From positions 23,794 to 56,053 of the forward strand of contig DALS01000007.1 in the NCBI GenBank assembly GCA_002499445.1: DNA of 32,260 nt, in the 5' to 3' direction. Of the stretch, positions 1 through 8,484 are shown in pieces; the first letter of the stretch is position 1; every line of letters begins with the position of its first letter. The position numbers and the translations under genes were made by a program. The notes below the pieces were generated by a model. The model was not told the origin of the DNA. It worked only from the letters and a program-made list of their open reading frames with translations, and did no database searches. Source of the DNA: Methanosarcina sp. UBA293 (GTDB taxonomy: Archaea; Halobacteriota; Methanosarcinia; Methanosarcinales; Methanosarcinaceae).

Positions 1-2
1 CT

Positions 3-983
3 CAAGAGCCTCTCCTCATTAACTCATTTAGTGCAAATCCGGACTTTATCAAACCAGGAGAGAATTCAGTCCTGAACTGGCACGTTTCCGGGGTTTCAAA
101 TGTCACAATAGAACCTGGCATTGGAATTGTAGAACCTGCAGGAACATTGAAAGTGTCCCCTGCCAGCACTACAACATACAAACTCACAGCTTCAAACGGT
201 GATAAAGAAGATGCAGTTTACTGTACTATAACAGTTGAGGAAAATTCTATATCTCCTAAAAATGTTTCCCAATCAAATATGCCGTCTGAGGAAGAAAGCC
301 TGACACCTCAGAAGAATCCTGTATCTCCTGAAAATGTTTCCCCATCAAATCTGCCGTCTATCGGCTCTTTTAATGCAAAACCGGATGCTATTGAGAACGG
401 TGAAAGCTCCAATTTAGTCTGGAATGTCTCCAAAGCTTCAAAGGTCTCAATAGAGCCTGGAATAGGAACTGTAGGTTTAACAGGCAGCCAGCGCATATTT
501 CCTGATGAAACCACAACTTATACCCTGACTGCTACAAATGAGTTCGGAAGCGTAGATGCTACCAAAGTTGTATTTGTGAAGGAGCCCTCCACACCTGCCA
601 CTCAGGAACCGGGTTCTACTTCTGGCTCTACTCCTTCTAATGCACCAATTTCAGTCCCAGAACAACTCTCACCTGCTGATGGAACCGAATTCGACAGTTC
701 CATGTCCCGGATTGCACTGGAATGGAAAGCAGTTCCAGACGCAGCAAGTTATACGGTAGAAATTGATGAGTACGACCCAGGTTCCGGTCTGTGGCTTTCA
801 GAATCAGTTGGGTCTAGAATAAAGTCAGGTGTAACCACAACCAGTTACTCTTATGAGTCCCAGGCTAAGATGCCTTGCCGCTGGCGTGTATGGGCTGTTG
901 GTCCTGATGGGCAGGAAAGTGAGAAAACCGGCTGGTGGGATTTCAGCTACAAAGTTGATTCCTCTCAGAATAATACACAATAA
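3..983 (+). CDS. Partial surface protein with tandem Ig-like repeats and Fn3-like C-terminus
   Basis: The reading frame is open from the left edge, so the true start lies outside the window; the first in-frame ATG (147) falls inside a repeat and is not a start. Two copies of an Ig-like beta repeat of about 70 residues are visible, each with a Ser-Phe-x-Ala-x-Pro-Asp opening, an Ile-Glu-Pro-Gly-Ile-Gly core and a Thr-Thr-Tyr-x-Leu-Thr-Ala close. A Ser/Pro/Thr-rich linker separates them and another leads to a Fn3-like module of about 95 residues (PADGTEF, LEWKAVPDAASYTVEI, WRVWAVGPDGQ). The protein ends after a short polar tail with no membrane anchor. This is typical of secreted or cell-surface methanosarcinal adhesion proteins; the role is inferred from architecture only. 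The next gene starts 90 bp downstream on the same strand. Confidence 0.75.
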   Translation, partial: QEPLLINSFSANPDFIKPGENSVLNWHVSGVSNVTIEPGIGIVEPAGTLKVSPASTTTYKLTASNGDKEDAVYCTITVEENSISPKNVSQSNMPSEEESLTPQKNPVSPENVSPSNLPSIGSFNAKPDAIENGESSNLVWNVSKASKVSIEPGIGTVGLTGSQRIFPDETTTYTLTATNEFGSVDATKVVFVKEPSTPATQEPGSTSGSTPSNAPISVPEQLSPADGTEFDSSMSRIALEWKAVPDAASYTVEIDEYDPGSGLWLSESVGSRIKSGVTTTSYSYESQAKMPCRWRVWAVGPDGQESEKTGWWDFSYKVDSSQNNTQ

Positions 984-1073
984 AATATTTAATCTGCGAA
1001 GAAACTACTTATCCAGTAAAAAGGAAGATTTCCAACAAGGAGATTTCCAACAAAGAGGAACCCTGTCAGAACT

Positions 1074-2252
1074 ATGATTTACAGAAAACAAACTTCAGAC
1101 CCTCCTGAATGGGACCCACCAGCCCCTTCAACAGTCTATATCAAAATTAAAAATCTCCCATATGAGACTTTCAAAGCAAGGCTGAATGAGGGGCTGGTTA
1201 CCAACGAGCTCGAGCAGATACGATATCGGCTGGAAAGGCGAATTTACTGCTGTGGAGTCTGTTCCAAGCATGTTAACGGGTATTGTATGATCACAAACCG
1301 AAAGGTTGAGCCAGGATGGATTTGCAAGTCTTTTGCACCAAAAAGAGAATTCATATATCTTGATACGAAGTCTGATTTGGAAATATCTTTAGATTTCAGG
1401 TACCTTTCTGAGATCGGGCTTCGGAAAAGTAATATCGAAGACGAAACTCAGGGTGGAAACAACCAGAAAAGCCTAGAAAACCGTTATGAAGAAGGCGTGG
1501 CTCTTTACAGGCAAGGCAGACTCAGACTCGCACTTGAGATTTTTGACACGGTACTTTCCGAAAACCCACAGCATTTTCCAGCTTTCTTTCATAAAGGAAA
1601 TACTCTGCTAAAACTCAAACGCTATGAAGAAGCTCTTGAGACGTTTGAAAATGCCTCAAGAATAAATCCAGATCATGCCGGGCTCTGGACCAATAAAGGA
1701 TTTGCATTGGCAAAGCTTGAGTGCTTCAGGCAGGCACTTGAAGCTTTCGAGAGATCTATTTCTCTGAATCCGGTACAAAAAAACGCCTGGGAGGGAAAAG
1801 ATGCCGCGCTTGCCCGTATTCACCAATGTGAAAAGGAGCTGAGGGAATCCGAAAAACGTCTGCAAAAAAATCCTGAGGACGCAGACATCTGGTTTGAAAA
1901 AGGTAAACTACATTTAAGGCTTGGAGAGCTTGAGAAATCAAGAGAGGCTTTTGAAAAAGCCCTTGAGAAGAAACCCGAGAATGCTGAAGCCTGGCATCTC
2001 AGGGGAAAAGTACTTTTTGAAACTGGCTCTGAAAAAGAAGCCCTGCACACGTTTGAGAAAGCAATCCGGCAGAAACCGGATTTTCCTGAAGCCTGGTTTG
2101 AAAAAGGTAGGGCTTTCCTAAGGCTTGGCAACCAAAAAGGAGCGGAAAATGCCTTTAAAATCGCAGCTGATCTGTGGGAAAGCAAGGGATTCAAAACACA
2201 AGCTGAAACAGCTCGTGAAAGGATCAAAAAGTCTGGCTTCGGAGAAATATGA
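1074..2252 (+). CDS. TPR-repeat protein with N-terminal cysteine cluster
   Basis: This 392-residue soluble protein has two parts. Residues 1-130 carry a compact cysteine cluster (Cys59, 60, 63, 71 and 84) that could bind zinc or an Fe-S cluster. Residues about 140-385 form six or seven tetratricopeptide repeats with the usual W/Y-x-x-G/K-x-x-L...A-x-x-x-F/Y-x-x-A-L...P pattern (for example LWTNKGFALAKLECFRQALE). TPR arrays are protein-interaction scaffolds; the partner is unknown. The ATG at 1074 has an AGAGGA-like ribosome site about 17-20 bp upstream, which is rather far, but no better start is seen. There is no signal peptide or membrane segment. The same-strand neighbour upstream is a surface protein, and I see no functional link. 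Confidence 0.8.
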   Translation: MIYRKQTSDPPEWDPPAPSTVYIKIKNLPYETFKARLNEGLVTNELEQIRYRLERRIYCCGVCSKHVNGYCMITNRKVEPGWICKSFAPKREFIYLDTKSDLEISLDFRYLSEIGLRKSNIEDETQGGNNQKSLENRYEEGVALYRQGRLRLALEIFDTVLSENPQHFPAFFHKGNTLLKLKRYEEALETFENASRINPDHAGLWTNKGFALAKLECFRQALEAFERSISLNPVQKNAWEGKDAALARIHQCEKELRESEKRLQKNPEDADIWFEKGKLHLRLGELEKSREAFEKALEKKPENAEAWHLRGKVLFETGSEKEALHTFEKAIRQKPDFPEAWFEKGRAFLRLGNQKGAENAFKIAADLWESKGFKTQAETARERIKKSGFGEI

Positions 2253-2291
2253 ATTTCCCGTGATTTTTGAATTAACAAGTATTATTCTCAA

Positions 2292-3134
2292 TTATCTGTC
2301 TAGAAGTATCTGGTTTGCTTGTTTTCTATAAGTTCTTATTCCAAGTCCAACAAGCAAGTAAAGCATTGAAGTAATTATTCCATTTATTGGTGAGATAAGA
2401 ATTTCTTTTCCTGCTGCAATACTGATAAAACCTGATATAACTAAGGGATTTATTAGCGAATCCTCTACCATATGTAATACGACACCAGGCCAGATTGATT
2501 TTGTTACCCTATAAAGCTCAATGAACATCACTGCCCAGCATATCATTGTTAAAATAGATACAATGAAAAATATGGCTCGACTGACAGGTAAGACTTTTTG
2601 GATATCTGCTTCGGGTAAAAAAACCAGATAATATGGGGCATGCCAGATTCCCCAAAGACTGCCAACTGTAAGATATATCTTCCAATCAGTAAGGTTTAAT
2701 TTGACGAGCTGTGAAGTTAGGTAACCATACAAAGGAACCCCATCAAAAATATCTATAATAAAATTAATTAACAGAGTACTGGAAAACAGCAAAATAAAAG
2801 GTTTGAGGTCGAGGGCTGATGAGTCAATCCATTTTGTTATTGCTCCGATTGTCAGAACAATTGCTGTTACAACAGGAAAAATCAAAGCAGCAATTAAGTA
2901 CCATTTTATGTTTCCTTTGAAATTTGGTTTGAGACCGAGATCTTTCCAACTGCCCTTTGAAAATATAGTGATTGCAATTGCTGTCAGCATAGGCAATACT
3001 AACCATATCCCCATGCCAAGAGAATCACCATTGGGTTGCTTGGGAAGGACAGAGTCTACAAGAATACCTATCCACCCACTGAGAATAACAAGAACAATAA
3101 ATACAACAGTATTGCGAAGAATTTTTTTATTCAT
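2292..3134 (-). CDS. CPBP-family (CAAX protease/bacteriocin-processing-like) membrane protein, motif 1 degenerate
   Basis: The 280-residue polytopic protein has about seven or eight hydrophobic segments and starts with a Lys-rich N-terminus then a membrane helix. It matches the ABI/CPBP intramembrane protease family by motif 2 (SLWGIWHAPYYL, usual FxxxH/WxxWHxP) and motif 3 (HMVEDS, usual HxxxN/D). The first motif, normally EExxxR followed by GYL, reads FDGVPLYGYL here, so both glutamates and the arginine are replaced (D, G and Y when aligned on GYL). Since the glutamates activate water in active members, this copy may be an inactive or repurposed homologue. The reading was checked on the reverse complement around 2710-2760. 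It is convergent with the TPR gene. Confidence 0.8.
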   Translation of the reverse strand: MNKKILRNTVVFIVLVILSGWIGILVDSVLPKQPNGDSLGMGIWLVLPMLTAIAITIFSKGSWKDLGLKPNFKGNIKWYLIAALIFPVVTAIVLTIGAITKWIDSSALDLKPFILLFSSTLLINFIIDIFDGVPLYGYLTSQLVKLNLTDWKIYLTVGSLWGIWHAPYYLVFLPEADIQKVLPVSRAIFFIVSILTMICWAVMFIELYRVTKSIWPGVVLHMVEDSLINPLVISGFISIAAGKEILISPINGIITSMLYLLVGLGIRTYRKQANQILLDR

Positions 3135-3181
3135 GTAAACCTGCGTTTGGGAGATGTTAATACTCTACACTACAAGATAGT

Positions 3182-3222
3182 TACAATTGAAACTTAATTG
3201 TACTATCATCGTATAAATAAAT
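3182..3222 (-). promoter_or_regulatory. Putative promoter with TACAATT-AATTGTA palindrome upstream of the CPBP gene
   Basis: A perfect 7-bp inverted repeat (TACAATT, 7-bp loop, AATTGTA; 3182-3202) lies about 50 bp upstream of the minus-strand start at 3134. An AT-rich TATA-like stretch (TTATTTATAC on the minus strand, 3208-3222) lies just further upstream. A palindrome between TATA box and start codon is where archaeal repressors usually bind, so it may be an operator. No regulator gene is adjacent. The rest of the gene-free stretch 3223-3841 is AT-rich with no ORF I would defend; a TTATAAATA box near 3570 could serve the downstream surface gene. Confidence 0.3.
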
Positions 3223-3841
3223 TATCTGAGGTTATAGAAATTTGTCGCAATTATTAATTAAAAGTGTCTATCTCTTTTTTATTATACCAATCACATTGAT
3301 AAATGTCGATTTTTTAAATAGTAATCTCAAAAATGAGTGATTTGCTTACTGGTAGATTTTTAGATGGTTTTATGGTTAAATATGCCTTGTTTAGTCTTAT
3401 TTAATCATGCTAAAAGTGATTATACATTATAAAGCGACTTAATGTGAATGTTTATACTCAAGATTGTAGTAGCTTTTTGCAGTAGCTTTTCTACAATTTT
3501 TTTATTTAAATTATATCGACTTTTATAGTACAATCGTTCATTCAAGGTGCTGTAACGACAACTAACTTACTTATAAATATTAGAATGTCATACTATAACT
3601 ATAGAATAATATTTACTTTACCCATTAACTAAATTTTAAGATATTAGAGTCAAGATACGAGGTTCATTCCAGGGATTCACTCTATGAATAATACTAAAGT
3701 TGTAACTAGTTAAGTAAGGAAGATTTTTACTTATTAATTAAAATGAGGAGTGTTTGTGCCAGAGTGGGGGAAAAGGAGGCCTTGGGACCTTGCGTAAATG
3801 TAAAACGCTTAGTATTGTCTTTCTTAAAGAGGTCTGACATA

Positions 3842-6775
3842 ATGAAATTTCACAGTTTTAAAACATATGTGAAATATGGATTATTTTTCATATTTATGAT
3901 TAGTTTGGTCGGCACTGCGCATGCAGATACAGGTCAACTTGTGCATTATAACTGGTCTAAAGATACTGGAAATACTATAGTTGACGATTCCGGACATGGG
4001 AACAATGGTATAAACAGCGGCAGTACAACCTTTACTCTGCCAACCGGACAAATAACAAGGCATTTTAGCGGACAAAATCAAATAACAATACCTAACAATG
4101 AACAACTGACATTTATTGACCCGAATATAACGTTTGGGGTATTTTTCCGCTACAATTCCAGTAATCCAGCTGGTAACACATACCTAGTTTCTAAAGGAAA
4201 TACTGCATTCAGGATCAGCATTGACCATAAAAATTCAATGCTGACATATGAGATCTATGCAAATGGACAGGCTATTCATGCCAAAAGTGGAACTCGTATA
4301 CAACCTAACAAAGATTATGAAGCTATTGTAACATATGACGGTTCTCATGCTCAATTATACATCAATGGAGTTGCTAACGGAGAAGGTGTAGATTACACAT
4401 CTGTAGCTTTAGGTCCGAGTTATATTACAGAAAATTGGACGATAGGGTCGTCTTCTGATTCTACTTACGGGTTAAACGGGACAATATATGCTTTTCATTT
4501 GTATAATAGAACATTAAATTCATCCGAGATATTAGATTTATATGCTAATGACCTCCGCAGCATAAAAAAATTAAGACCAGGAGGCATTGCTTTATCCTGG
4601 GACGATTCAGCTCGGATTCGATCTTGTTATAAATATTTACCAATTTTCCAGAAGTATAATGCCACGTGTACTATCAATCTGAATAACGTAATTGACAGAA
4701 GAGAAGCTGAAATAGAATTAAAAGAACTGGATGCACTGTATTCAGCCGGATGGGAAATAGCTGTGCATGGGTACAATCACATAGATTCAGCTATTTTTCT
4801 AAAAAGTAACCCTGCCGAGGTTTGGTTAGATCAGGAAATATTCCCAAACATTGTAGAAATTTCTCGTTATGGTTATCCAGCTTATACTTTTGCGTATCCT
4901 TATTCAAGTAGAAATACGGCTACCGATGCAGCAGTAACTCCATATTTCCGGACCCTCAGGACTAGAACTCCTAATATAGTAAATGGAAATATAAATGAAA
5001 CGACACTGGCTTATTACAATTGGGATGATACTCAACTTCTGTACGGGGTTGAAATTGACGAACATGCACTTGATACCAGCCTTCCGTCTATATTACATGG
5101 AATTGATTATGCAATTAAAACAGGGAGCGTACTGGTATTATATGGGCATGGAATCACTCCAAATGTTACCGGACAATATCAAACATCAACCTCTAGATTG
5201 GAATCTATTCTAAATTATACCTATCAAAATGGCGGAGTGTTTTATCACATGGGTGACCTGGGAAATTCGTCTTGGGAGCAGGTCCCAAGGTTTTCTAAAG
5301 TGACTGCGAATTATACAGTTTCCAGGGACATTCTACTTGCCGGAGAAAGCGTGACATTTACGGATTGCAGTGTCAACCAGGCGACCGAACTGCTTGATTT
5401 TGGTGATGGTTCGCCTGCGAGCAGTACTGCAAATGTTATTCATACGTATACGACACCAGGCACTTATACAGCTAATTTAACAGTATCAAATGATGTTTCC
5501 ACTGATTCCATGCTTAGAACAATTACTGTTATCCCGGCGACAGCTCCGGTTGCTAATTTCGCCAGTAACTGTACGACTGGATCTCGGCCGCTGAGCGTAG
5601 CTTTCACCGATACCTCAACCGGACTTCCAGCATCCTGGTCATGGGACTTCGGAGACGGAAGCAAGTCCCTAGCTCAGAACCCGGTACACGAATATTCAAA
5701 TGACGGTGTTTATTCAGTCAAGTTGACCGTGACGAATAGCAAAGGATTGAATTCTACACAAAAAATTAATTATATAATAGTCTCAACACGACCTCCGTCA
5801 TCTAATTTCTATTCAAACGTAACAGATGGAGATGTTCCCCTAACTGTTCAGTTTTATGATATAAGCACCGGATCTCCGGATTCATGGAGATGGAACTTTG
5901 GAGATGGAACGGATTCGACTGAGCAGAACCCAATGCACACTTATTTTTCAGTAGGGACCTACGAAGTCAACCTAGTAGTGAGTAACGCCAAAGGTACCTC
6001 CTCAAAAACCGTTGCAATAACCGTACTGGGAAATAGTTCAAGTGACGGTAGCAGCAAGAACGGCGGCAGCGGTTCAGGTGGAGGAAGTCGGGGTGGGGGT
6101 GTAGGTGGCTCTCCTGAACCTGCAAAGAACGTGAAAGTAAAGGAACTTTCACAGACTTACATTAAAAACGAAAACCGTGTGATGTTTGACTTCCCAAAGA
6201 ATGCCACTGCGATTGTTTATTTAAGTTTTGATTCAAAAAAGACTACTGGAAAGACAACAACCATTGTCGAGATGCTAAAAGATAAATCCACACTTACGCC
6301 AGATGCGCCCGATGGCGAGGTTTATAACTATCTCAATATCTGGGTTGGAAACGGCGGCTATGGAACTGACAAGAGCATTGAAAACGCAGTCATTTGTTTC
6401 AAGGTAGAAAAGTCTTGGGTTGAGGATAAAGGTATTGACCAGTCTTCAATATCCCTTAATCGATACAATGACGGGAAATGGAACAGACTTCCAACCACCT
6501 TAGACAGGAAAGATGACAAGTATCTGTATTATACAGCCGAAACTCCAGGCTTCTCTCCCTTTGCAATAACAGGCAAGACAATAACAAAAGAAAATGTGAT
6601 TGAGCTACTGCCTGAACCTGATCCAGAAAATTCAGAAAATGAAACTCAAAATATAGCAGCAAATATTGGACAGACTCCTGAAAAGAAGAAAAAGATTAAA
6701 GTTATACCTGGTTTTGAAATGATTTACTGTATTTTTGGGCTGCTTGGGTGGAGGTTGTTAAGTAAGAGCAGATAA
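3842..6775 (+). CDS. Secreted LamG-like / polysaccharide deacetylase / 3xPKD protein with PGF-CTERM-like anchor
   Basis: The 977-residue cell-surface protein begins with a clear signal peptide (Lys/His start, hydrophobic core, cut after THAHA-like GTAHA), which is why I start at 3842 behind an AAGAGGT ribosome site rather than at the ATG 99 bp upstream. Domain order: LamG/concanavalin-like jellyroll (about 25-235); NodB-type polysaccharide deacetylase with SWDDSA (Asp254, Asp255) and the metal motif HGYNH (His309, His313); three PKD beta-sandwich domains (about 482-565, 566-650, 651-730; the last two with DFGDG/NFGDG); a Gly/Ser linker; a PGF-pre-PGF-type domain ending near TPGFSPFAIT; and a C-terminal PGF (956-958), hydrophobic helix and basic end, resembling archaeosortase-processed PGF-CTERM tails. 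It probably acts on wall or matrix polysaccharide such as methanochondroitin, which is inference. Confidence 0.85.
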   Translation: MKFHSFKTYVKYGLFFIFMISLVGTAHADTGQLVHYNWSKDTGNTIVDDSGHGNNGINSGSTTFTLPTGQITRHFSGQNQITIPNNEQLTFIDPNITFGVFFRYNSSNPAGNTYLVSKGNTAFRISIDHKNSMLTYEIYANGQAIHAKSGTRIQPNKDYEAIVTYDGSHAQLYINGVANGEGVDYTSVALGPSYITENWTIGSSSDSTYGLNGTIYAFHLYNRTLNSSEILDLYANDLRSIKKLRPGGIALSWDDSARIRSCYKYLPIFQKYNATCTINLNNVIDRREAEIELKELDALYSAGWEIAVHGYNHIDSAIFLKSNPAEVWLDQEIFPNIVEISRYGYPAYTFAYPYSSRNTATDAAVTPYFRTLRTRTPNIVNGNINETTLAYYNWDDTQLLYGVEIDEHALDTSLPSILHGIDYAIKTGSVLVLYGHGITPNVTGQYQTSTSRLESILNYTYQNGGVFYHMGDLGNSSWEQVPRFSKVTANYTVSRDILLAGESVTFTDCSVNQATELLDFGDGSPASSTANVIHTYTTPGTYTANLTVSNDVSTDSMLRTITVIPATAPVANFASNCTTGSRPLSVAFTDTSTGLPASWSWDFGDGSKSLAQNPVHEYSNDGVYSVKLTVTNSKGLNSTQKINYIIVSTRPPSSNFYSNVTDGDVPLTVQFYDISTGSPDSWRWNFGDGTDSTEQNPMHTYFSVGTYEVNLVVSNAKGTSSKTVAITVLGNSSSDGSSKNGGSGSGGGSRGGGVGGSPEPAKNVKVKELSQTYIKNENRVMFDFPKNATAIVYLSFDSKKTTGKTTTIVEMLKDKSTLTPDAPDGEVYNYLNIWVGNGGYGTDKSIENAVICFKVEKSWVEDKGIDQSSISLNRYNDGKWNRLPTTLDRKDDKYLYYTAETPGFSPFAITGKTITKENVIELLPEPDPENSENETQNIAANIGQTPEKKKKIKVIPGFEMIYCIFGLLGWRLLSKSR

Positions 6776-6848
6776 ATAAGAAAATGTTATGACTGCTGCT
6801 GAGTTCACCGGGCTTGGGTGGAGGTTGTTAAGTAAGAGCAGATAAATA
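6742..6848 (+). repeat. Direct repeat: duplicated 3' tail of the PGF-CTERM gene
   Basis: A 37-bp sequence spanning the last codons and stop of the surface protein (6742-6778) recurs exactly at 6812-6848, an offset of 70 bp. The second copy also reads Gly-Leu-Gly-Trp-Arg-Leu-Leu-Ser-Lys-Ser-Arg-stop but has no gene in front of it. It may be the leftover 3' end of a paralogue lost by deletion or recombination, or a local duplication. Confidence 0.9.
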
Positions 6849-6897
6849 GAGCTGATTTCAGGGCAGATTGCGAGACAAATCGCAAAGGTAAATTGCA

Positions 6898-6946
6898 GTT
6901 AGATGGTAGTGGTAACTGATTCCACTATCTAACTCCTCATTTTTTT
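6898..6946 (+). terminator. Bulged 12-bp hairpin followed by T7, end of the surface-protein transcript
   Basis: GTTAGA (6898-6903) pairs with TCTAAC (6928-6933) and TAGTGG (6907-6912) with CCACTA (6922-6927), leaving a TGG bulge and a 9-nt loop. A run of seven T (6940-6946) follows after a short spacer. A smaller hairpin TTGCGA/TCGCAA sits just before it (6868-6885). Confidence 0.6.
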
Positions 6947-7410
6947 AAGCTCATTTTTATACTCTCAATTCCTGTTACGAGGATAAACAGATACTCGAGT
7001 GTTTAGTTAGCTTTTTTCTTATCGAAAAATAAAATACTGGATTCTTTGCAGGTCCGTCTCCAGACTAGCTAAACGTTAGTTTTATATTGTAGAATTTTCA
7101 AGCTCAGACACACGCTAATTTATTTCTATTTGCTAACTCTGAGCCTTCAGCAGCTTCAAGAAAATTTTTCTAGATATGTGGCTAACTTATTTCCTGATAG
7201 AGTGTTTTTTCGATATCACCCAACTCTGTAATTGGGCTTTTCTCTTCAATTCTCCTGTTTTAAATCAAGCTATCTATGAAAGCTCAGTTTTCAATAGCTG
7301 CTAACTAAAATCATGGTTTGCAGGTGTGTTCAGTCTCTAACTCTAATAAAAGGCAAAAAGCTGCTAGACCTAAATAGTCATCTTCTGGTAAACGTTTGAG
7401 TTGAATTCTT
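6947..7410. other. Gene-free spacer
   Basis: AT-rich, with no ORF I would defend in any frame. The only structure noticed is a small hairpin CCCAA/TTGGG at 7219-7236 followed by a pyrimidine run, terminator-like on the plus strand. Confidence 0.4.
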
Positions 7411-7425
7411 TTTTATATTATATTT
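7411..7425 (+). promoter_or_regulatory. TATA-like box for the structured leader / DUF2795 cluster
   Basis: A run TTTTATATTATATTT (7411-7425) is the best archaeal TATA-like box in this spacer. A start about 25 bp downstream (near 7440) coincides with the point where base composition changes from T-rich to purine-rich. No transcript data are available, so the start is inferred. Confidence 0.4.
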
Positions 7426-7437
7426 TACATAATACTC

Positions 7438-7975
7438 AGTGGAGGGTGGGCAACTAATTGGGAAAGGCAATAGCTACCTGAATCCAGGGAGGTGAACTTA
7501 TAAAAAGAAGTCCATGCGAGGTTGAAGAATTTATAACCGTCAGGAGGATAGGTTATCCTGCAGGCAGAGACGACTTTGTAAAGTTTGCTGAGGGTGAGCA
7601 GGCAAGCAGTGTGTTCTGGACCTTTTAAGTGGGATGCCTAAATAGAGTATAAACACTCCTGATAACGTTACCTTAGAAACGAACACATCAAATCACCAGA
7701 AACAAAGGAGTACTGATTTATTGAGCATGGGATTTAGAACAAATATAATCAGGTTCAGATGAGACCTAAAGAATGAGTTTATCCCATAAGGTTAAGATCA
7801 ATACTATACAGTCGATGTAGCTGAGTACCCCTGGAGAGTGCATAGAGGTATGGTAGAGGTGGTAACAGAGTGTTCAGAGAAGGCTTTGTGTCAGGAAGTA
7901 CTTGGATTGTCAGAAAGTGTACCGATACTGACTATGTCAGTAAGGAGACGAGATAACAGATAAAATACACAAATT
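7438..7975 (+). ncRNA. Candidate long structured RNA or 5' leader upstream of the DUF2795 genes
   Basis: About 540 nt without a coding frame, G/A-rich on the plus strand and clearly different from its T-rich flanks. Several helices can be drawn by eye: AAGTCCA (near 7508) with TGGAC(C)TT (near 7619) enclosing small hairpins GGTT/AACC, AGGATA/TATCCT and TGCT/AGCA; CGTT/AACG near 7660; ATGGGAT (near 7725) with ATCCCAT (near 7785) enclosing AGGT/ACCT; and ACTGAC/GTCAGT (7927-7941) with a 3-nt loop. It begins after a TATA-like box and ends at the ribosome site of the first DUF2795 gene. It could be a regulatory leader, an independent ncRNA, or a degraded group II intron; I found no convincing domain V. 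No Rfam identity is claimed. Confidence 0.4.
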
Positions 7976-7988
7976 GTGGGGGAAAATT

Positions 7989-8177
7989 ATGCAAACCAGT
8001 CCAATTGAAGTTCAAAAAGCTCTGAAGGATATAGATTATCCTGTAAAAAAGCAGGGTCTCATTGAGCACGCTAAAAAGCATAATGCCAGCACTGAGGTGA
8101 TGCAGGTTCTTGAAAGTCTTCCAGATAAGGAATACAATAACGCTGCAGATGTTAGTAAGGAATTTTCTGGAAAGTAA
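7989..8177 (+). CDS. DUF2795-like small protein, copy 1
   Basis: This 62-residue protein shows the DUF2795-type pattern: S/T-P-x-E-V-Q-K-A-L-K-x-I/M-D-Y/F-P at the start, a helical middle rich in Lys and Glu, and YNNAADVSKEFSG at the end. I start it at ATG 7989, behind GTGGGGGAAA, not at the in-frame TTG 15 bp upstream, because the other copies begin at the equivalent Met-x-Thr-Ser. It heads a tandem array of three genes on the same strand (spacers 24 and 73 bp). Family members are small soluble proteins of poorly known function, fairly common in methanosarcinas and actinobacteria. It sits directly behind the structured leader, which probably governs its expression. Confidence 0.8.
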   Translation: MQTSPIEVQKALKDIDYPVKKQGLIEHAKKHNASTEVMQVLESLPDKEYNNAADVSKEFSGK

Positions 8178-8201
8178 AATCATAAAACAAGGGGGGAATT
8201 T

Positions 8202-8411
8202 ATGAGAACAAGTATGGCTGACGTTGAACATGCACTGAAAGGTATTGATTTTCCTAAAAGCAAGAGTGAAATTATTAAGTATGCTCAGGAACACGGTGCA
8301 AACAACGAGATAGTTTCTGACTTCCAGGAACTTTCAGACAGAACATATAACAATGCTGCAGATGTCGCTCAGGAGTTTAGCGGAAAACGTCTTGGTGGAG
8401 AGTCAAGATAA
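8202..8411 (+). CDS. DUF2795-like small protein, copy 2
   Basis: A 69-residue paralogue of its two neighbours and the most diverged of the three: MRTSMADVEHALKGIDFP at the start and YNNAADVAQEFSGK followed by a 7-residue extension at the end. A strong ribosome site (AGGGGGGAATT) precedes ATG 8202, and the gene follows copy 1 by 24 bp, so both are probably on one transcript. The conserved Asp-Tyr/Phe-Pro and Tyr-Asn-Asn-Ala-Ala-Asp-Val blocks are kept, suggesting a maintained fold despite divergence of the middle helix. Function unknown. Confidence 0.8.
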   Translation: MRTSMADVEHALKGIDFPKSKSEIIKYAQEHGANNEIVSDFQELSDRTYNNAADVAQEFSGKRLGGESR

Positions 8412-8484
8412 GGAATAAAATATAAGAAAGTTACCGATTTTTACCGGATTTTAATGGAGCCAAATTGGAGTAGGAGGATAAATT

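Noticed and set aside
3743..3841. Upstream ATG extending the surface protein by 33 residues
   Set aside because: It would bury the signal peptide; the ATG at 3842 has a better-spaced ribosome site and begins a standard signal sequence.
7438..7975. Firm group II intron call
   Set aside because: No domain V-like hairpin and no reverse transcriptase relic found; the structure alone does not decide.
7974..7988. TTG start for DUF2795 copy 1
   Set aside because: The ATG at 7989 aligns with the starts of the paralogues, and the TTG overlaps the ribosome site.
7932..8294. Minus-strand ORF of 120 codons opposite the DUF2795 genes
   Set aside because: Antisense shadow of two clear paralogous genes; the same kind of shadow appears opposite copy 3.
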